Source of the DNA: Thiosocius sp963753845
GTDB lineage: Bacteria; Pseudomonadota; Gammaproteobacteria; Chromatiales; Chromatiaceae
Assembly: GCA_963753845.1 (NCBI GenBank)
Contig: CAVWEI010000004.1
Coordinates: 124,001-188,000 of the forward strand
DNA: 64,000 nt
Direction: 5' to 3'
Shown: piece after piece, positions 53,860-62,816 of the stretch
How the letters are laid out: each line of letters starts with the position of its first letter
Numbering within the stretch: the first letter of the stretch is position 1
Program-made: the position numbers and the translations under genes
Notes under the pieces: model-generated
The model's input: the letters and a program-made list of their open reading frames with translations, nothing else
Told to the model about the DNA's origin: nothing
The model's database searches: none

Positions 53860-54183
53860 ATGAAAGGACCGATGGGAAACCTGATGAGGCAGGCGCAGAA
53901 GATGCAGGAAGATCTGCAGAAGGCGCAGGAGGAGCTGGCAAGCGCCGAGGTGACGGGTGAGTCCGGCGGCGGCCTGGTGAAGATCACCATGAACGGTCGC
54001 CACGAGGTGCGCCGGGTACAGATCGATGACAGCCTGGTCGGCGATGACAGGGAAATGCTGGAAGACCTGGTGGCGGCTGCATGCAACGATGCGGCCCATC
54101 GCATCGACGCGCATACCAAGGAACGCATGGCCGGCGTGACTTCGGGGCTGAACCTGCCGCCGGGAATGAAACTGCCATTCTGA
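53860..54183 (+). CDS. ybaB: YbaB/EbfC nucleoid-associated protein
   Basis: A 107-residue protein, standard for YbaB/EbfC: N-terminal amphipathic helix (NLMRQAQKMQEDLQKAQEEL) and central EVTGESGGGLVKITMNGRHEV followed by a helix ending in NLPPG. Homodimers bind DNA. The ATG follows GGAGG and the gene lies between dnaX and recR, the conserved arrangement. Confidence 0.96.
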   Translation: MKGPMGNLMRQAQKMQEDLQKAQEELASAEVTGESGGGLVKITMNGRHEVRRVQIDDSLVGDDREMLEDLVAAACNDAAHRIDAHTKERMAGVTSGLNLPPGMKLPF

Positions 54184-54207
54184 TGACAGCCTCCCGCAGA
54201 GTCGAAG

Positions 54208-54813
54208 ATGTCTAAAAAGCCGCTGCTCGATGAACTGATCGACAGCTTTAAATGTCTGCCAGGTGTCGGGCCCAAATCCGCTCAGCGGATGGCCTTCCAT
54301 ATCCTGCAACGGGATCGCGCGGGGGGCGCTCGTCTGGCGGCGATTCTGGCCGAGGCGGTGCATTCTATCGGCAACTGCCGCGTCTGCCGCACGCTGACCG
54401 AAGATGAGGTCTGTGCCTTGTGCAGAAACCCTTCGCGAGACGACAAGGTTCTGTGTGTGGTCGAGAATCCTTCGGATGTCATTGCACTGGAGCAGGCGAC
54501 CGGTTTTCGTGGCCGGTACTTCGTGCTGGGTGGACGTCTGTCCCCACTCGACGGGATAGGCCCGGCAGAGCTCGGTATTCCGCAGCTCAGGCAGCGCCTC
54601 GAGGAACTCGGCCCCAGCGAACTGATACTGGCGACGACTACCACGGTTGAGGGCGAGGCCACGGCGCACTACATCAGCGAACTGGCAGGCGAGCGGGGCA
54701 TCTCGACCTCGCGTATCGCGCATGGCGTGCCGCTTGGCGGCGAGCTCGAGTACGTGGATGGTGGAACCCTGGCGCACGCCTTCGCCGGGCGCCGTCGACT
54801 GACCGCGGGCTGA
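54208..54813 (+). CDS. recR: Recombination protein RecR
   Basis: A 201-residue protein. Helix-hairpin-helix (LPGVGPKSAQRMAFHI), zinc finger (CRVCRTLTEDEVCALC), TOPRIM domain (LCVVENPSDVIALEQ; GRYFVLGGRLSPLDGIGP) and a C-terminal Walker-B-like region (RIAHGVPLGGELEYVD). It works with RecF/RecO to load RecA at gaps. Normal length. Confidence 0.97.
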   Translation: MSKKPLLDELIDSFKCLPGVGPKSAQRMAFHILQRDRAGGARLAAILAEAVHSIGNCRVCRTLTEDEVCALCRNPSRDDKVLCVVENPSDVIALEQATGFRGRYFVLGGRLSPLDGIGPAELGIPQLRQRLEELGPSELILATTTTVEGEATAHYISELAGERGISTSRIAHGVPLGGELEYVDGGTLAHAFAGRRRLTAG

Positions 54814-54853
54814 GACGGTCGGCCAGGATCAAGAATCAGAGGGCCAAGACGAA

Positions 54854-55198
54854 ATGGATAGCTGTATTTTCTGCAAGATTGCGGCCGGGGATATCCCGGC
54901 AGACAAGGTGTATGAGGACGATACGGTGGTCGGCTTTCGCGACCTTAACCCGCAGGCCCCAACCCATATAGTGCTGATTCCGAGGAAGCATATCGCGACC
55001 CTGAATGAACTGCAGCCAGACGACGAAGTGATAGTCGGGCGTATGTTCGGCGCGGCGCGTGAGATTGCCGATCGCGAGGGTCTGGCCGACCCGGGCTACC
55101 GCACCGTGCTGAACTGTAACGAGGCAGGTGGCCAGGCGGTATTCCACATCCATCTACACCTCCTGGGGGGGCGCATGATGCATTGGCCACCCGGTTGA
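54854..55198 (+). CDS. HIT-family purine nucleoside phosphoramidase (HinT-like)
   Basis: A 114-residue histidine triad protein with FCKIAAGDIPADKVYEDD and the catalytic HIHLHLLGGR (His-x-His-x-His). Hydrolyses AMP-linked phosphoramidates. Normal length, follows recR. Confidence 0.93.
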   Translation: MDSCIFCKIAAGDIPADKVYEDDTVVGFRDLNPQAPTHIVLIPRKHIATLNELQPDDEVIVGRMFGAAREIADREGLADPGYRTVLNCNEAGGQAVFHIHLHLLGGRMMHWPPG

Positions 55199-55344
55199 AA
55201 GTCGGCGCATCTTGATATAGATTCAACAACTTAAGGGGACTTCTTCGTCCAAAGCTCGCAATTCGGCGCAGCGGGCGGGGAACCAAGTTTCTGACGGCCG
55301 TTCATACTGACAAGCCGTCCCGGACCAGAATAACGATATCTGCA

Positions 55345-55656
55345 GTGAACATCACCCCGGCCCTACCGAACCCCTACCAGCTGCCTGTCGAGCAGGACAG
55401 GAAGGCCGTTGCCGCCGTTAGGGCGCCGAATCCGCCGCGGAGTGTCGTCGACCAGGCAGAACGCCGGCAGCCGTTGTCACAGACCATTGACCAGGCAGGG
55501 CGCGAGCGCATCGTTTCGCACGCAGATGCCCGGGTGACCCCGTATCAGGACGGTTCGGCGCGCACCAGCCGCGCGCTGGCTTCATATGCACAGATTGCCG
55601 AGAACGGTGAGTCCGGCGGCCTGCGCGAATTGCTGGGTTTTGACGCCTACGCCTGA
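55345..55656 (+). CDS. Small conserved hypothetical protein
   Basis: A 103-residue Gln/Arg/Ala-rich protein from GTG 55345 with no signal peptide or transmembrane helix. The C-terminal motif ALASYAQIAENGESGGLREL followed by LLGFDAYA is typical of a short, poorly characterised family of gammaproteobacterial proteins. No ribosome site is evident, so the start is uncertain. Function unknown. Confidence 0.55.
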   Translation: MNITPALPNPYQLPVEQDRKAVAAVRAPNPPRSVVDQAERRQPLSQTIDQAGRERIVSHADARVTPYQDGSARTSRALASYAQIAENGESGGLRELLGFDAYA

Positions 55657-55748
55657 CCTTTGCGTACGTCCTGTCCGCGGTCTCTTTGACGATATTGGCA
55701 TGCAAGCCGCCGTCCGAATGAGCCATACTTGCAAGCGGACCAGGGTCC

Positions 55749-57956
55749 ATGCACTCACTGACCACGGAAGACGCGAATATGTTGTCTGAAGAAAACGAAG
55801 GTAGCGTTGAACCGGACGTTACCGAATCCATCGATCTTAGCGATCCGGCACTCTATCTGAACCGTGAGCTCACCTGGCTGGCGTTCAACAGGCGGGTCCT
55901 GAGCGAGGCCGAGGACGCGCGCAATCCGCTGCTGGAGCGTCTCAAGTTCCTGGCCATAGTCAGTGCCAACCTCGACGAATTCTTCATGAAGCGGATTGGC
56001 GGCCTCAAGCAGCAGCTTGGTGCCGGCCTGGCGATGAAGACCGTTGATGGCCGCACGCCGAAAGAGCAGATAAGTGAGTGTTACGAGGTGGTGCGCGAGC
56101 AGGAGGCGGCGCAGCGCGATATCTTTGCGCAGTTGCGCACCGAGCTGACGGCGCACGGAATCGAGATCCTCGGTTACGACGCCCTGGGTCGCGACGATAT
56201 CGATTATCTGCGCGGTCTCTACCACGACAATATCTTTCCGTTGATCACGCCGCAGTCGATCGACCCGGCACACCCCTTCCCATTCATATCCAATCACGCT
56301 CTCAACCTGCTGGTACAGGTGCGTTTCCCCAATCAGGAGGAACGCAGATCCCTGGCGCGTGTAAAGATACCGACCAGCGAGAACGTACCGCGCTTTATTC
56401 AGCTTCCCGGCCGCAACCAGTTCGTGGCCCTGGAAGAGGTCGTGAGCAACAATCTCGACATGCTGATGCCCGAGATGGATGTGGTCAGCGTGCACATGTT
56501 CCGGGTGACTCGTAACGCAAATACCGAACGCAACGAGGAGCATGCGGACGACCTGCTCTCCATGATCGAATCCGAGCTGCGCGACCGACGGTTTGCACCG
56601 ATCGTTCGTCTGCAGGTGCAGGGCGACATGGACGAGACGAGTCGCGGCATGCTGGCGGCCGAACTGGGTCTGGACGAGAACGAGGACGTATTCAATGCAG
56701 GGGGGGACATGCTCGCCATGCGCGATTTGTTTCAACTTGTCGGAATCGATATCCCTGAACTCCACGACAAGCCCTTCCAGCCGCTAGATCATCCCAGCCT
56801 GACCGAAGGAACCAATATCTTTCATCTGATCCGCGATCGCGGTCCTTTCCTGCTGCAGCACCCCTACGAGTCGTTCGGTACCTCGGTGGAACGCTTCCTG
56901 AAGGAGGCCGCATTCGATCCGAAAGTGCGGGCCATCAAGATGACGCTGTACCGCACCTCGAGTGACACCAAGGTTATCGATCACCTGGTGCGCGCGGCGC
57001 GCAACGGCAAACAGGTGGCGGTGGTGGTTGAGTTGAAGGCGCGTTTCGACGAAGCGGCGAATATCCGCTGGGCGGCGCGCATGGAAGAGGCGGGCATCCA
57101 TGTCACCTATGGTGTGGTTGGCCTAAAGACCCATTCGAAGATCGTACTGGTGGTGCGCAACGACTACGCCGGAATCCGGCGCTACCTGCATATTGGTACC
57201 GGCAACTACCATGCCGGTACCGCACGCCTGTATTCCGACCTCGGCATCCTCACCAATGACCACGATCTTGGGCGCGATGCCACCGAGCTGTTCAACTACC
57301 TGACCACCGGATACACGCCCGAGCGTTATTACCGCAAGTTGCTGCCTGCACCCAAGGTGCTCAAGGCGGCCTTGCTGGCGCGCATCCAACGGGAGCGTTC
57401 GCTGCACAGCGAGGACAGGCCCGGGCTGATCCAGTTCAAGATGAATGCCCTCGAGGATGTGGATATCACCCGAGCGCTGTACGAGGCCAGCCGTGATGGC
57501 GTGAAGGTGGATCTGATCGTGCGTGACACATGCCGCCTTCGCCCGGGGATCCCCGGCCTGTCGGAGAATGCGCGCGTGGTCAGCATTGTCGGCCGCTTCC
57601 TCGAACACACCCGGATCTATTATTTCCAAAATGGCGGCGACGAGGAGTATTTCATCGGTTCCGCCGATTGCATGAAGCGCAACCTGGAATCAAGGGTCGA
57701 GGTGGTCACGCCGGTAGAGGGCGAAGCCCTGCGGGCAGAGCTGCGCGAAATGCTGGACAGCCAGCTCGGCGACTACCGCAATGGCTGGGAGATGCAGTCG
57801 GACGGCAGCTACCTCAAGCGCATGCCGCGCGACGAGGCGGAAGAGACCGGCTCACAACAGCGCATGATCGACCTGGTCACGCAGCGTGTGTTGCAGGCAA
57901 CGCGGTATCAGCGTGGCAAGGCGCACCGGTCTGTCACGGGACGCAATCTGCGCTAG
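55749..57956 (+). CDS. ppk1: Polyphosphate kinase 1
   Basis: A 735-residue PPK1, typical length. N-terminal domain (ALYLNRELTWLAFNRRVL), head domain, and C-terminal catalytic domains with the autophosphorylated histidine H462 in GLKTHSKIVLVV and a second conserved His in HTRIYYF. It makes long-chain polyphosphate reversibly from ATP at the inner membrane. An internal start at 55779 has a better ribosome site (GGAAG) and may be the true one; the difference is 10 residues. Confidence 0.95.
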   Translation: MHSLTTEDANMLSEENEGSVEPDVTESIDLSDPALYLNRELTWLAFNRRVLSEAEDARNPLLERLKFLAIVSANLDEFFMKRIGGLKQQLGAGLAMKTVDGRTPKEQISECYEVVREQEAAQRDIFAQLRTELTAHGIEILGYDALGRDDIDYLRGLYHDNIFPLITPQSIDPAHPFPFISNHALNLLVQVRFPNQEERRSLARVKIPTSENVPRFIQLPGRNQFVALEEVVSNNLDMLMPEMDVVSVHMFRVTRNANTERNEEHADDLLSMIESELRDRRFAPIVRLQVQGDMDETSRGMLAAELGLDENEDVFNAGGDMLAMRDLFQLVGIDIPELHDKPFQPLDHPSLTEGTNIFHLIRDRGPFLLQHPYESFGTSVERFLKEAAFDPKVRAIKMTLYRTSSDTKVIDHLVRAARNGKQVAVVVELKARFDEAANIRWAARMEEAGIHVTYGVVGLKTHSKIVLVVRNDYAGIRRYLHIGTGNYHAGTARLYSDLGILTNDHDLGRDATELFNYLTTGYTPERYYRKLLPAPKVLKAALLARIQRERSLHSEDRPGLIQFKMNALEDVDITRALYEASRDGVKVDLIVRDTCRLRPGIPGLSENARVVSIVGRFLEHTRIYYFQNGGDEEYFIGSADCMKRNLESRVEVVTPVEGEALRAELREMLDSQLGDYRNGWEMQSDGSYLKRMPRDEAEETGSQQRMIDLVTQRVLQATRYQRGKAHRSVTGRNLR

Positions 57957-58126
57957 TGCTGTCATTTTCCACCTGGCCGTGGGGTGGGGGCCTGTATCCG
58001 CAGCCGTTCCAGCGGCGAGTGCGGCGATTGGGCGCAAGCAACGACGCAGCGCACGGGCATGAGGGATGCGATGCCCCATCGACGATTGAACGAAGTCCAG
58101 ATGTGCCAACCACTCGGGATTAAAGC

Positions 58127-58825
58127 ATGACGGCAGACACACAACAGATCGCAGTGGCTTCCCGCAAGGGTGGTTTTCGCGGTATCCATATCCTGTGGAT
58201 CGTGCTTGGCACCATTCTCCTGACCGCGGCCGTCACCTACTGGGTCGTGCGGACCTATGTCTACGCCCGGGATTTCGAGCCGGTCAAACTCAGTGCGGGC
58301 GAGCAGAAGACCCTGGACGCCAAGTTGAGGGTACTGGGTTATGACCCGGGCCCGGGCGCCCCGTCCCGGACCGCAAAGCAGGAGACCGACGAAGAGTGGC
58401 TGAAATCGGCGCCTTACACCGAGGTGGGGGCCAGGCGCGAGATCAGTTTCAGCGAACGTGAGCTCAATGCCATGGTCGCCAACAATCCCGATATGGCGAA
58501 AAAACTCGCACTCGATCTGGGTGATAATCTGATCAGCGCCCGGCTGTTGGTGCCCCTGGACCCGGACTTCCCGATTCTCGGCGGCAAGACGTTGCGGGTG
58601 TCGACGGGTGTGGAGATGGCCTATCGCGACGCGAAGCCCGTGATCATTCTGAAGGGGGTCAGCATCATGGGCATCCCGATCCCCAATGCCTGGTTGGGCG
58701 GCCTGAAGAACATCGACCTGATCAGTGAGTTCGGCGATCAGGATGGTTTCTGGAGCGCCTTCGCCGATGGCGTGGAGAATGTACACGTCGAAGAAGGGCA
58801 ACTGAAGGTCGAGCTCAAGGAATAG
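58127..58825 (+). CDS. Membrane-anchored protein of unknown function
   Basis: A 232-residue protein with one N-terminal transmembrane helix (about residues 18-42, GIHILWIVLGTILLTAAVTYW) and a soluble, probably periplasmic remainder that includes ISFSERELNAMVANNPDMAK and VEMAYRDAKPVIILKGVSIM. I do not recognise a catalytic motif. It follows ppk1 by 170 bases and precedes a small membrane protein. Confidence 0.65.
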   Translation: MTADTQQIAVASRKGGFRGIHILWIVLGTILLTAAVTYWVVRTYVYARDFEPVKLSAGEQKTLDAKLRVLGYDPGPGAPSRTAKQETDEEWLKSAPYTEVGARREISFSERELNAMVANNPDMAKKLALDLGDNLISARLLVPLDPDFPILGGKTLRVSTGVEMAYRDAKPVIILKGVSIMGIPIPNAWLGGLKNIDLISEFGDQDGFWSAFADGVENVHVEEGQLKVELKE

Positions 58826-58849
58826 AGGCCGGACAGATTGCACCGCCCT

Positions 58850-58877
58850 GCGCTTTGAACGAAGCGCTTTGAACGAA
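58850..58877. repeat. Perfect tandem 14-bp repeat
   Basis: GCGCTTTGAACGAA is repeated twice in perfect tandem in the 78-base gap between the two small membrane-protein genes, just upstream of a GAGGAAAG ribosome site. Probably replication slippage; a binding function is unproven. Confidence 0.85.
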
Positions 58878-58903
58878 TCATCGAACATGAGGAAAGCTGT
58901 CTT

Positions 58904-59245
58904 ATGGAACTGGACAATGAGCCCGCGACGTCACCCGTGCTGACCATCCTCGCCGCTATTGCGTCGGTTCTTGGGTTGGTGCTGATCGGGTTCGGCATCT
59001 GGGCCCTGGGTGGTGCCATCTATGCCGCCTGGGGACTGTTCCGGGATCCGGACAGCATCGCCTATTTTGCGCGCTACTTTCTTGAAACAACCAAGATCGC
59101 TGCGTACCTGGAAAGCGGCGGCGAGGGGCTCGCCCACTACGTGTCCTGGGTAGCGGTGATATTGCTTCTGTTGGTGATGGGCAAACTGGGTGCATGGGCA
59201 ATTGCGGCGGGTGCCCAGCTGATGCCCCTGTCGCGGCGTCGCTGA
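58904..59245 (+). CDS. Small two-helix membrane protein of unknown function
   Basis: A 113-residue protein with two hydrophobic helices (about residues 10-40 and 77-103), and GAGGAAAG upstream of the ATG. No known family is recognised. It is co-directional with the preceding membrane-anchored protein. Confidence 0.6.
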   Translation: MELDNEPATSPVLTILAAIASVLGLVLIGFGIWALGGAIYAAWGLFRDPDSIAYFARYFLETTKIAAYLESGGEGLAHYVSWVAVILLLLVMGKLGAWAIAAGAQLMPLSRRR

Positions 59246-59255
59246 CACCCGAGCG

Positions 59256-60242
59256 GTGCGGATAGCCCATCATCCGCGGTCGAGTCGCTTCTTCGAACAA
59301 TCAGCGAGCAGGCTGCGGCGTTCCCCGGATGTTCGGGGCGGATCTCGTTGGTTCAGAACGGTTGTTTCCACTGGCAGGTGGTGCCTGGGTCTCTTGGTGG
59401 CCTGCTGCGTCGGTATCCCCCCGACATCGGCGGACCTGAATCTGGATCTCGTAACCCCGGGCGACGGCAGTTTGTCGAGTCAAGCAGCAGAAACCGGCAC
59501 CAGAATCGGTGGCGCGAGGCGATATGGGAAGAATGCACTCCATTGGGTGGCATTCGATGGAAATGAAGCCATGGTGAGGGAGCTCATCATCTCGGGTGCC
59601 GATGTAAACGATCGGGTCGCCAAGGGCGGAACGCCTTTGCATCTTGCTGCCTACAATGGTCATGCAAGAGTGGTACGGCTGCTCATCGAGCATGGTGCAA
59701 GCGTGAACGCGCGGACCGATGCCGGCATCACTCCCCTGGAGTGGGCGCAGCGCAATGGTCATATGGAAGTGGTGGAACTGCTGATCGCGAACGGCGCCAG
59801 GGTCGACCGGAAGCAGCTTGCGGACATGGCCATGTCATCCCCGCGGGAAAGTGGGCCGGAGAATCCGGGGGGCGGTCCACAGCGACGCCCGAAACCCTTG
59901 AAGTACAGCCAGTTGCACGTTCCGGAAAGCGCTTTTTCCGTGCCTGAGGACCTGCAGAAAAACTCCGGCCAACCCGACAGGCCAACGCAGGCTGGCGCAT
60001 TCCGCATACAGCTCGGGGCTTTCAGTTCCGAACAACAGGCGGAGAAGGCCTGGTCCGAGTATCGCAGACAGCACCCGGAAGTCCTCGGGGCGCGGGAGCT
60101 GACTCTGGAAAGGGTCGGCTCCAAAGGCAAGACCCTTTATCGGGCGCAAACCGGCCCTTTGAATGGACCCGATGCCGGGGCGTTGTGTGATCAGCTGAAG
60201 CAGGCCCATCAGCCTTGCATCGTCGTCGGTCCTGGATCGTGA
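59256..60242 (+). CDS. Ankyrin-repeat plus SPOR-domain exported protein
   Basis: A 328-residue protein from GTG 59256. An N-terminal basic stretch and signal segment (CLGLLVACCVGIPPTSA, ending near residue 60) leads to three ankyrin repeats (about residues 90-190: NALHWVAFDGNEAMVREL, GGTPLHLAAYNGHARVVRLL, GITPLEWAQRNGHMEVVELL). A Pro-rich linker leads to a C-terminal SPOR peptidoglycan-binding domain (FRIQLGAFSSEQQAEKAW, GKTLYRAQTGPLNG). The combination suggests a periplasmic scaffold at the division site. The start is uncertain. Confidence 0.75.
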   Translation: MRIAHHPRSSRFFEQSASRLRRSPDVRGGSRWFRTVVSTGRWCLGLLVACCVGIPPTSADLNLDLVTPGDGSLSSQAAETGTRIGGARRYGKNALHWVAFDGNEAMVRELIISGADVNDRVAKGGTPLHLAAYNGHARVVRLLIEHGASVNARTDAGITPLEWAQRNGHMEVVELLIANGARVDRKQLADMAMSSPRESGPENPGGGPQRRPKPLKYSQLHVPESAFSVPEDLQKNSGQPDRPTQAGAFRIQLGAFSSEQQAEKAWSEYRRQHPEVLGARELTLERVGSKGKTLYRAQTGPLNGPDAGALCDQLKQAHQPCIVVGPGS

Positions 60243-60355
60243 GGGCTCGGACGTTCGAATGTCTCAGATCGTTGCAGGTGCACGGTGGAGCATGAGGGGC
60301 CCCGGGGGTCTTGGCACTGAATCCGGTCCAATTGCCAGGCGCCTGCGGTGAGTGA

Positions 60356-61483
60356 TCAGACCAGCAGGTACTCCAGGATCTCTTCGTACATGGATGACAG
60401 TCGATCGAGATCCTCGACACCGACGCACTCGTCAACCTGATGGATGGATGCGTTCAGCGGTCCGAGCTCCAGTACCTGAGCACCCGTGGGCGCGATGAAC
60501 CTGCCGTCGGAGGTGCCGCCGGCGGTGGACAGTTCGGTCCCGAAGCCGGCCACTGTTCTGATCGCCTTCTGCGCGGCCTCCACCAGTTCACCGCGTGGCG
60601 TGAGGAAAGGCAGCCCGGACAGGTTCCATTCGACGCTGTATTCCAGGCTGTGTCTGTCGAGAATCGCCTCGACGCGCTTACGCAGTGCCTGATGCGTGGT
60701 CTCCGTGGAGAAACGGAAGTTGAAAGTTACGGTGCAGGCGCCAGGAATCACGTTGGTCGCGCCGGTTCCGGCGTGGATGTTGGAGATCTGGAAGGTGGTC
60801 CGGGGAAAGAACTCGTTACCCTGATCCCATTCAGTTGCGGCCAGTTCCGCCAGTGCCGGTGCCACCTGGTGCACCGGGTTTCTGGCCAGATGAGGGTAGG
60901 CAACATGCCCCTGTATACCGCGCACCTCGAGTATGCAGCCGAGTGAACCGCGACGACCGTTTTTTACCGTGTCGCCTACGCGATCGTTGGACGAGGGTTC
61001 GCCGACCAGACACCAGTCGATCTTTTCGTTACGTGCCTCGAGTGTTTGAACGACCTTGACGGTGCCGTCAACGGCGGGCCCTTCCTCGTCGCTGGTGATC
61101 AGGTAGGCGATCGACCCCTTGTGGTCCGGATGCCTCGCCACGAAACGCTCGGTTGCGGTCACCATCGCGGCCAGCGAACCCTTCATGTCCGCTGCACCGC
61201 GTCCGTACAAGAGGCCGTTACGGATCTCGGGTCGGAACGGGTCGGATTGCCATTCTTCCCGGGGCCCGGTCGGGACCACGTCAGTGTGACCGGCGAAGCA
61301 AAAAACCGGACCCGTATCGCCGCGCCTCGCCCAGAGGTTTTCCACTTCGCCGAAACGCAGCTGTTCGGCGTGGAATCCCAGGCTTTCAAGGCGCCTGGAT
61401 AATATCTCCTGACAGCCTTTGTCCTCCGGGGTGACGGACGGGCGTGAGATCAGGTCGATGGCGAGTTCCAGTGTTGCGCTCAT
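60356..61483 (-). CDS. dapE: Succinyl-diaminopimelate desuccinylase
   Basis: A 375-residue M20-family metallohydrolase. Metal ligands H66 (FCFAGHTDVV) and D99 (YGRGAADMKGS), and the catalytic Glu region TSDEEGPAVDGT. It cleaves N-succinyl-LL-2,6-diaminopimelate in lysine and peptidoglycan precursor synthesis. Part of the minus-strand dapC-dapD-arsC-dapE cluster, with typical length. Confidence 0.95.
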   Translation of the reverse strand: MSATLELAIDLISRPSVTPEDKGCQEILSRRLESLGFHAEQLRFGEVENLWARRGDTGPVFCFAGHTDVVPTGPREEWQSDPFRPEIRNGLLYGRGAADMKGSLAAMVTATERFVARHPDHKGSIAYLITSDEEGPAVDGTVKVVQTLEARNEKIDWCLVGEPSSNDRVGDTVKNGRRGSLGCILEVRGIQGHVAYPHLARNPVHQVAPALAELAATEWDQGNEFFPRTTFQISNIHAGTGATNVIPGACTVTFNFRFSTETTHQALRKRVEAILDRHSLEYSVEWNLSGLPFLTPRGELVEAAQKAIRTVAGFGTELSTAGGTSDGRFIAPTGAQVLELGPLNASIHQVDECVGVEDLDRLSSMYEEILEYLLV

Positions 61484-61489
61484 GCGTCC

Positions 61490-61837
61490 TTAGTCTCCGA
61501 AAATCTGCTCGTATTGGTCCGGCTTGAAGCCGACGTGTCGTTGGCTACCCGTATCGAGCACCGGGCGCTTGATGATGCTCGGGGTCTCCAACATCAGGGC
61601 GATGGCGGACTCTTCGCCGATCGAATCCCTGACCTCCTGCGGTACCTTGCGCCACATCATGCCTCGGGTGTTCAGGAGCGCCTGCCAGCCAAGCTCCGCG
61701 ACCCAGGCCCGCAGCATCTTTTCGTCGATGCCGGCCTTCTTGTAGTCGTGGAACGCGTACTCGACCCCGTGCTCGGTCAGCCAGACCCGCGCCTTCTTCA
61801 TGGTGTCGCAGTTTGGAATTCCGTAAAGCGCGATCAT
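61490..61837 (-). CDS. ArsC/Spx-family reductase (YffB-like)
   Basis: A 115-residue thioredoxin-fold protein with the redox Cys in GIPNCDTMKKARVWL (C10) and an Arg-containing C-terminal region. In E. coli the yffB gene is likewise next to dapE. It is not a true arsenate reductase on sequence alone; the family is named for the fold. It starts 6 bases upstream of the dapE start. Confidence 0.88.
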   Translation of the reverse strand: MIALYGIPNCDTMKKARVWLTEHGVEYAFHDYKKAGIDEKMLRAWVAELGWQALLNTRGMMWRKVPQEVRDSIGEESAIALMLETPSIIKRPVLDTGSQRHVGFKPDQYEQIFGD

Positions 61838-61846
61838 GTGTGCCTA

Positions 61847-61944
61847 TTCACCACAAAGGACACAAAAAACACAAAGTGTTGCAGGGCTCAAAGACATCAC
61901 CAGCCCTTTGTGAACTTCGTGGCCTTCGTGGTTGACCGTCAGGT
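61847..61944. repeat. Imperfect inverted repeat of the CACAAAGGACACAAAG type
   Basis: The gap between dapD and the arsC-like gene begins with CACCACAAAGGACACAAAAA and ends with GAACTTCGTGGCCTTCGTGG, which is a degenerate reverse complement. Similar runs of Lys-His-Glu-like codons in intergenic inverted repeats are seen across many environmental bacterial genomes. Mobility mechanism unknown. Confidence 0.5.
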
Positions 61945-62766
61945 TCAAATATCGCGAAGCAGTTCGTTGATGCCAACCTTGGAGCGCGTCTTTTCGTCAA
62001 CCCGCTTGACGATGACCGCGCAGTACAGGCTGTACTTGCCGTCCTTGGATGGCAGGTTTCCGGAGACGACCACCGAACCCGCAGGGATTCGCCCGTACAG
62101 GATCTCGTCGTTCTCACGGTCGTAGATGCGGGTGGATTGGCCGATGTAGACACCCATCGAGATCACCGAGCCGTGCTCGACGATCACGCCCTCTACCACC
62201 TCGGAGCGGGCACCGATAAAACAGTTGTCTTCGATGATTGTGGGTGCGGCCTGCAGCGGTTCGAGCACGCCACCGATGCCGACGCCGCCGGACAGGTGGA
62301 CGTTCTTGCCGATTTGCGCGCACGAGCCGACGGTGGCCCAGGTGTCCACCATGGTGCCGGAATCGACGTAAGCCCCGATGTTCACATAGGAGGGCATCAG
62401 CACGCAGCTGGGTGCGATATAGGAGCCCTTGCGCGCGGTGGCCGGTGGCACGACCCGTACACCCGACTCGCGGAACTCGCGTGAATTGTAGTCGGCATAC
62501 TTGGACTGCACCTTGTCGTAGTAGTTGGTGAAGCCGCCCTTGATGAAATCGTTGTCATTGATGCGAAAAGAAAGAAGCACGGCCTTTTTGACCCAGTCGT
62601 TGACGATCCATTCGCCGTCGCGTTTCTCTGCGACCCGGATCTCACCGCGATCGAGCTGATCGATTGCCTCCATCGTCGCATCGCGCACGACGGTACTGAC
62701 GTTGCGCGGGGTGATATCTGCGCGTTTCTCGAATGCGTCGACGATGATGGACTGGATGTCACTCAT
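61945..62766 (-). CDS. dapD: 2,3,4,5-tetrahydropyridine-2,6-dicarboxylate N-succinyltransferase
   Basis: A 273-residue left-handed beta-helix acyltransferase. Motifs: N-terminal helical domain then hexapeptide repeats (GAYVDSGTMVDTWATVG, GVGIGGVLEPLQAAP). It makes N-succinyl-2-amino-6-ketopimelate from succinyl-CoA. Typical length (about 274) and cluster location. Confidence 0.96.
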   Translation of the reverse strand: MSDIQSIIVDAFEKRADITPRNVSTVVRDATMEAIDQLDRGEIRVAEKRDGEWIVNDWVKKAVLLSFRINDNDFIKGGFTNYYDKVQSKYADYNSREFRESGVRVVPPATARKGSYIAPSCVLMPSYVNIGAYVDSGTMVDTWATVGSCAQIGKNVHLSGGVGIGGVLEPLQAAPTIIEDNCFIGARSEVVEGVIVEHGSVISMGVYIGQSTRIYDRENDEILYGRIPAGSVVVSGNLPSKDGKYSLYCAVIVKRVDEKTRSKVGINELLRDI

Positions 62767-62816
62767 GAGGGTCTCCTGGATGTGCTTTCGGTTCTTAAAG
62801 ATTGGCTATGAATTGT

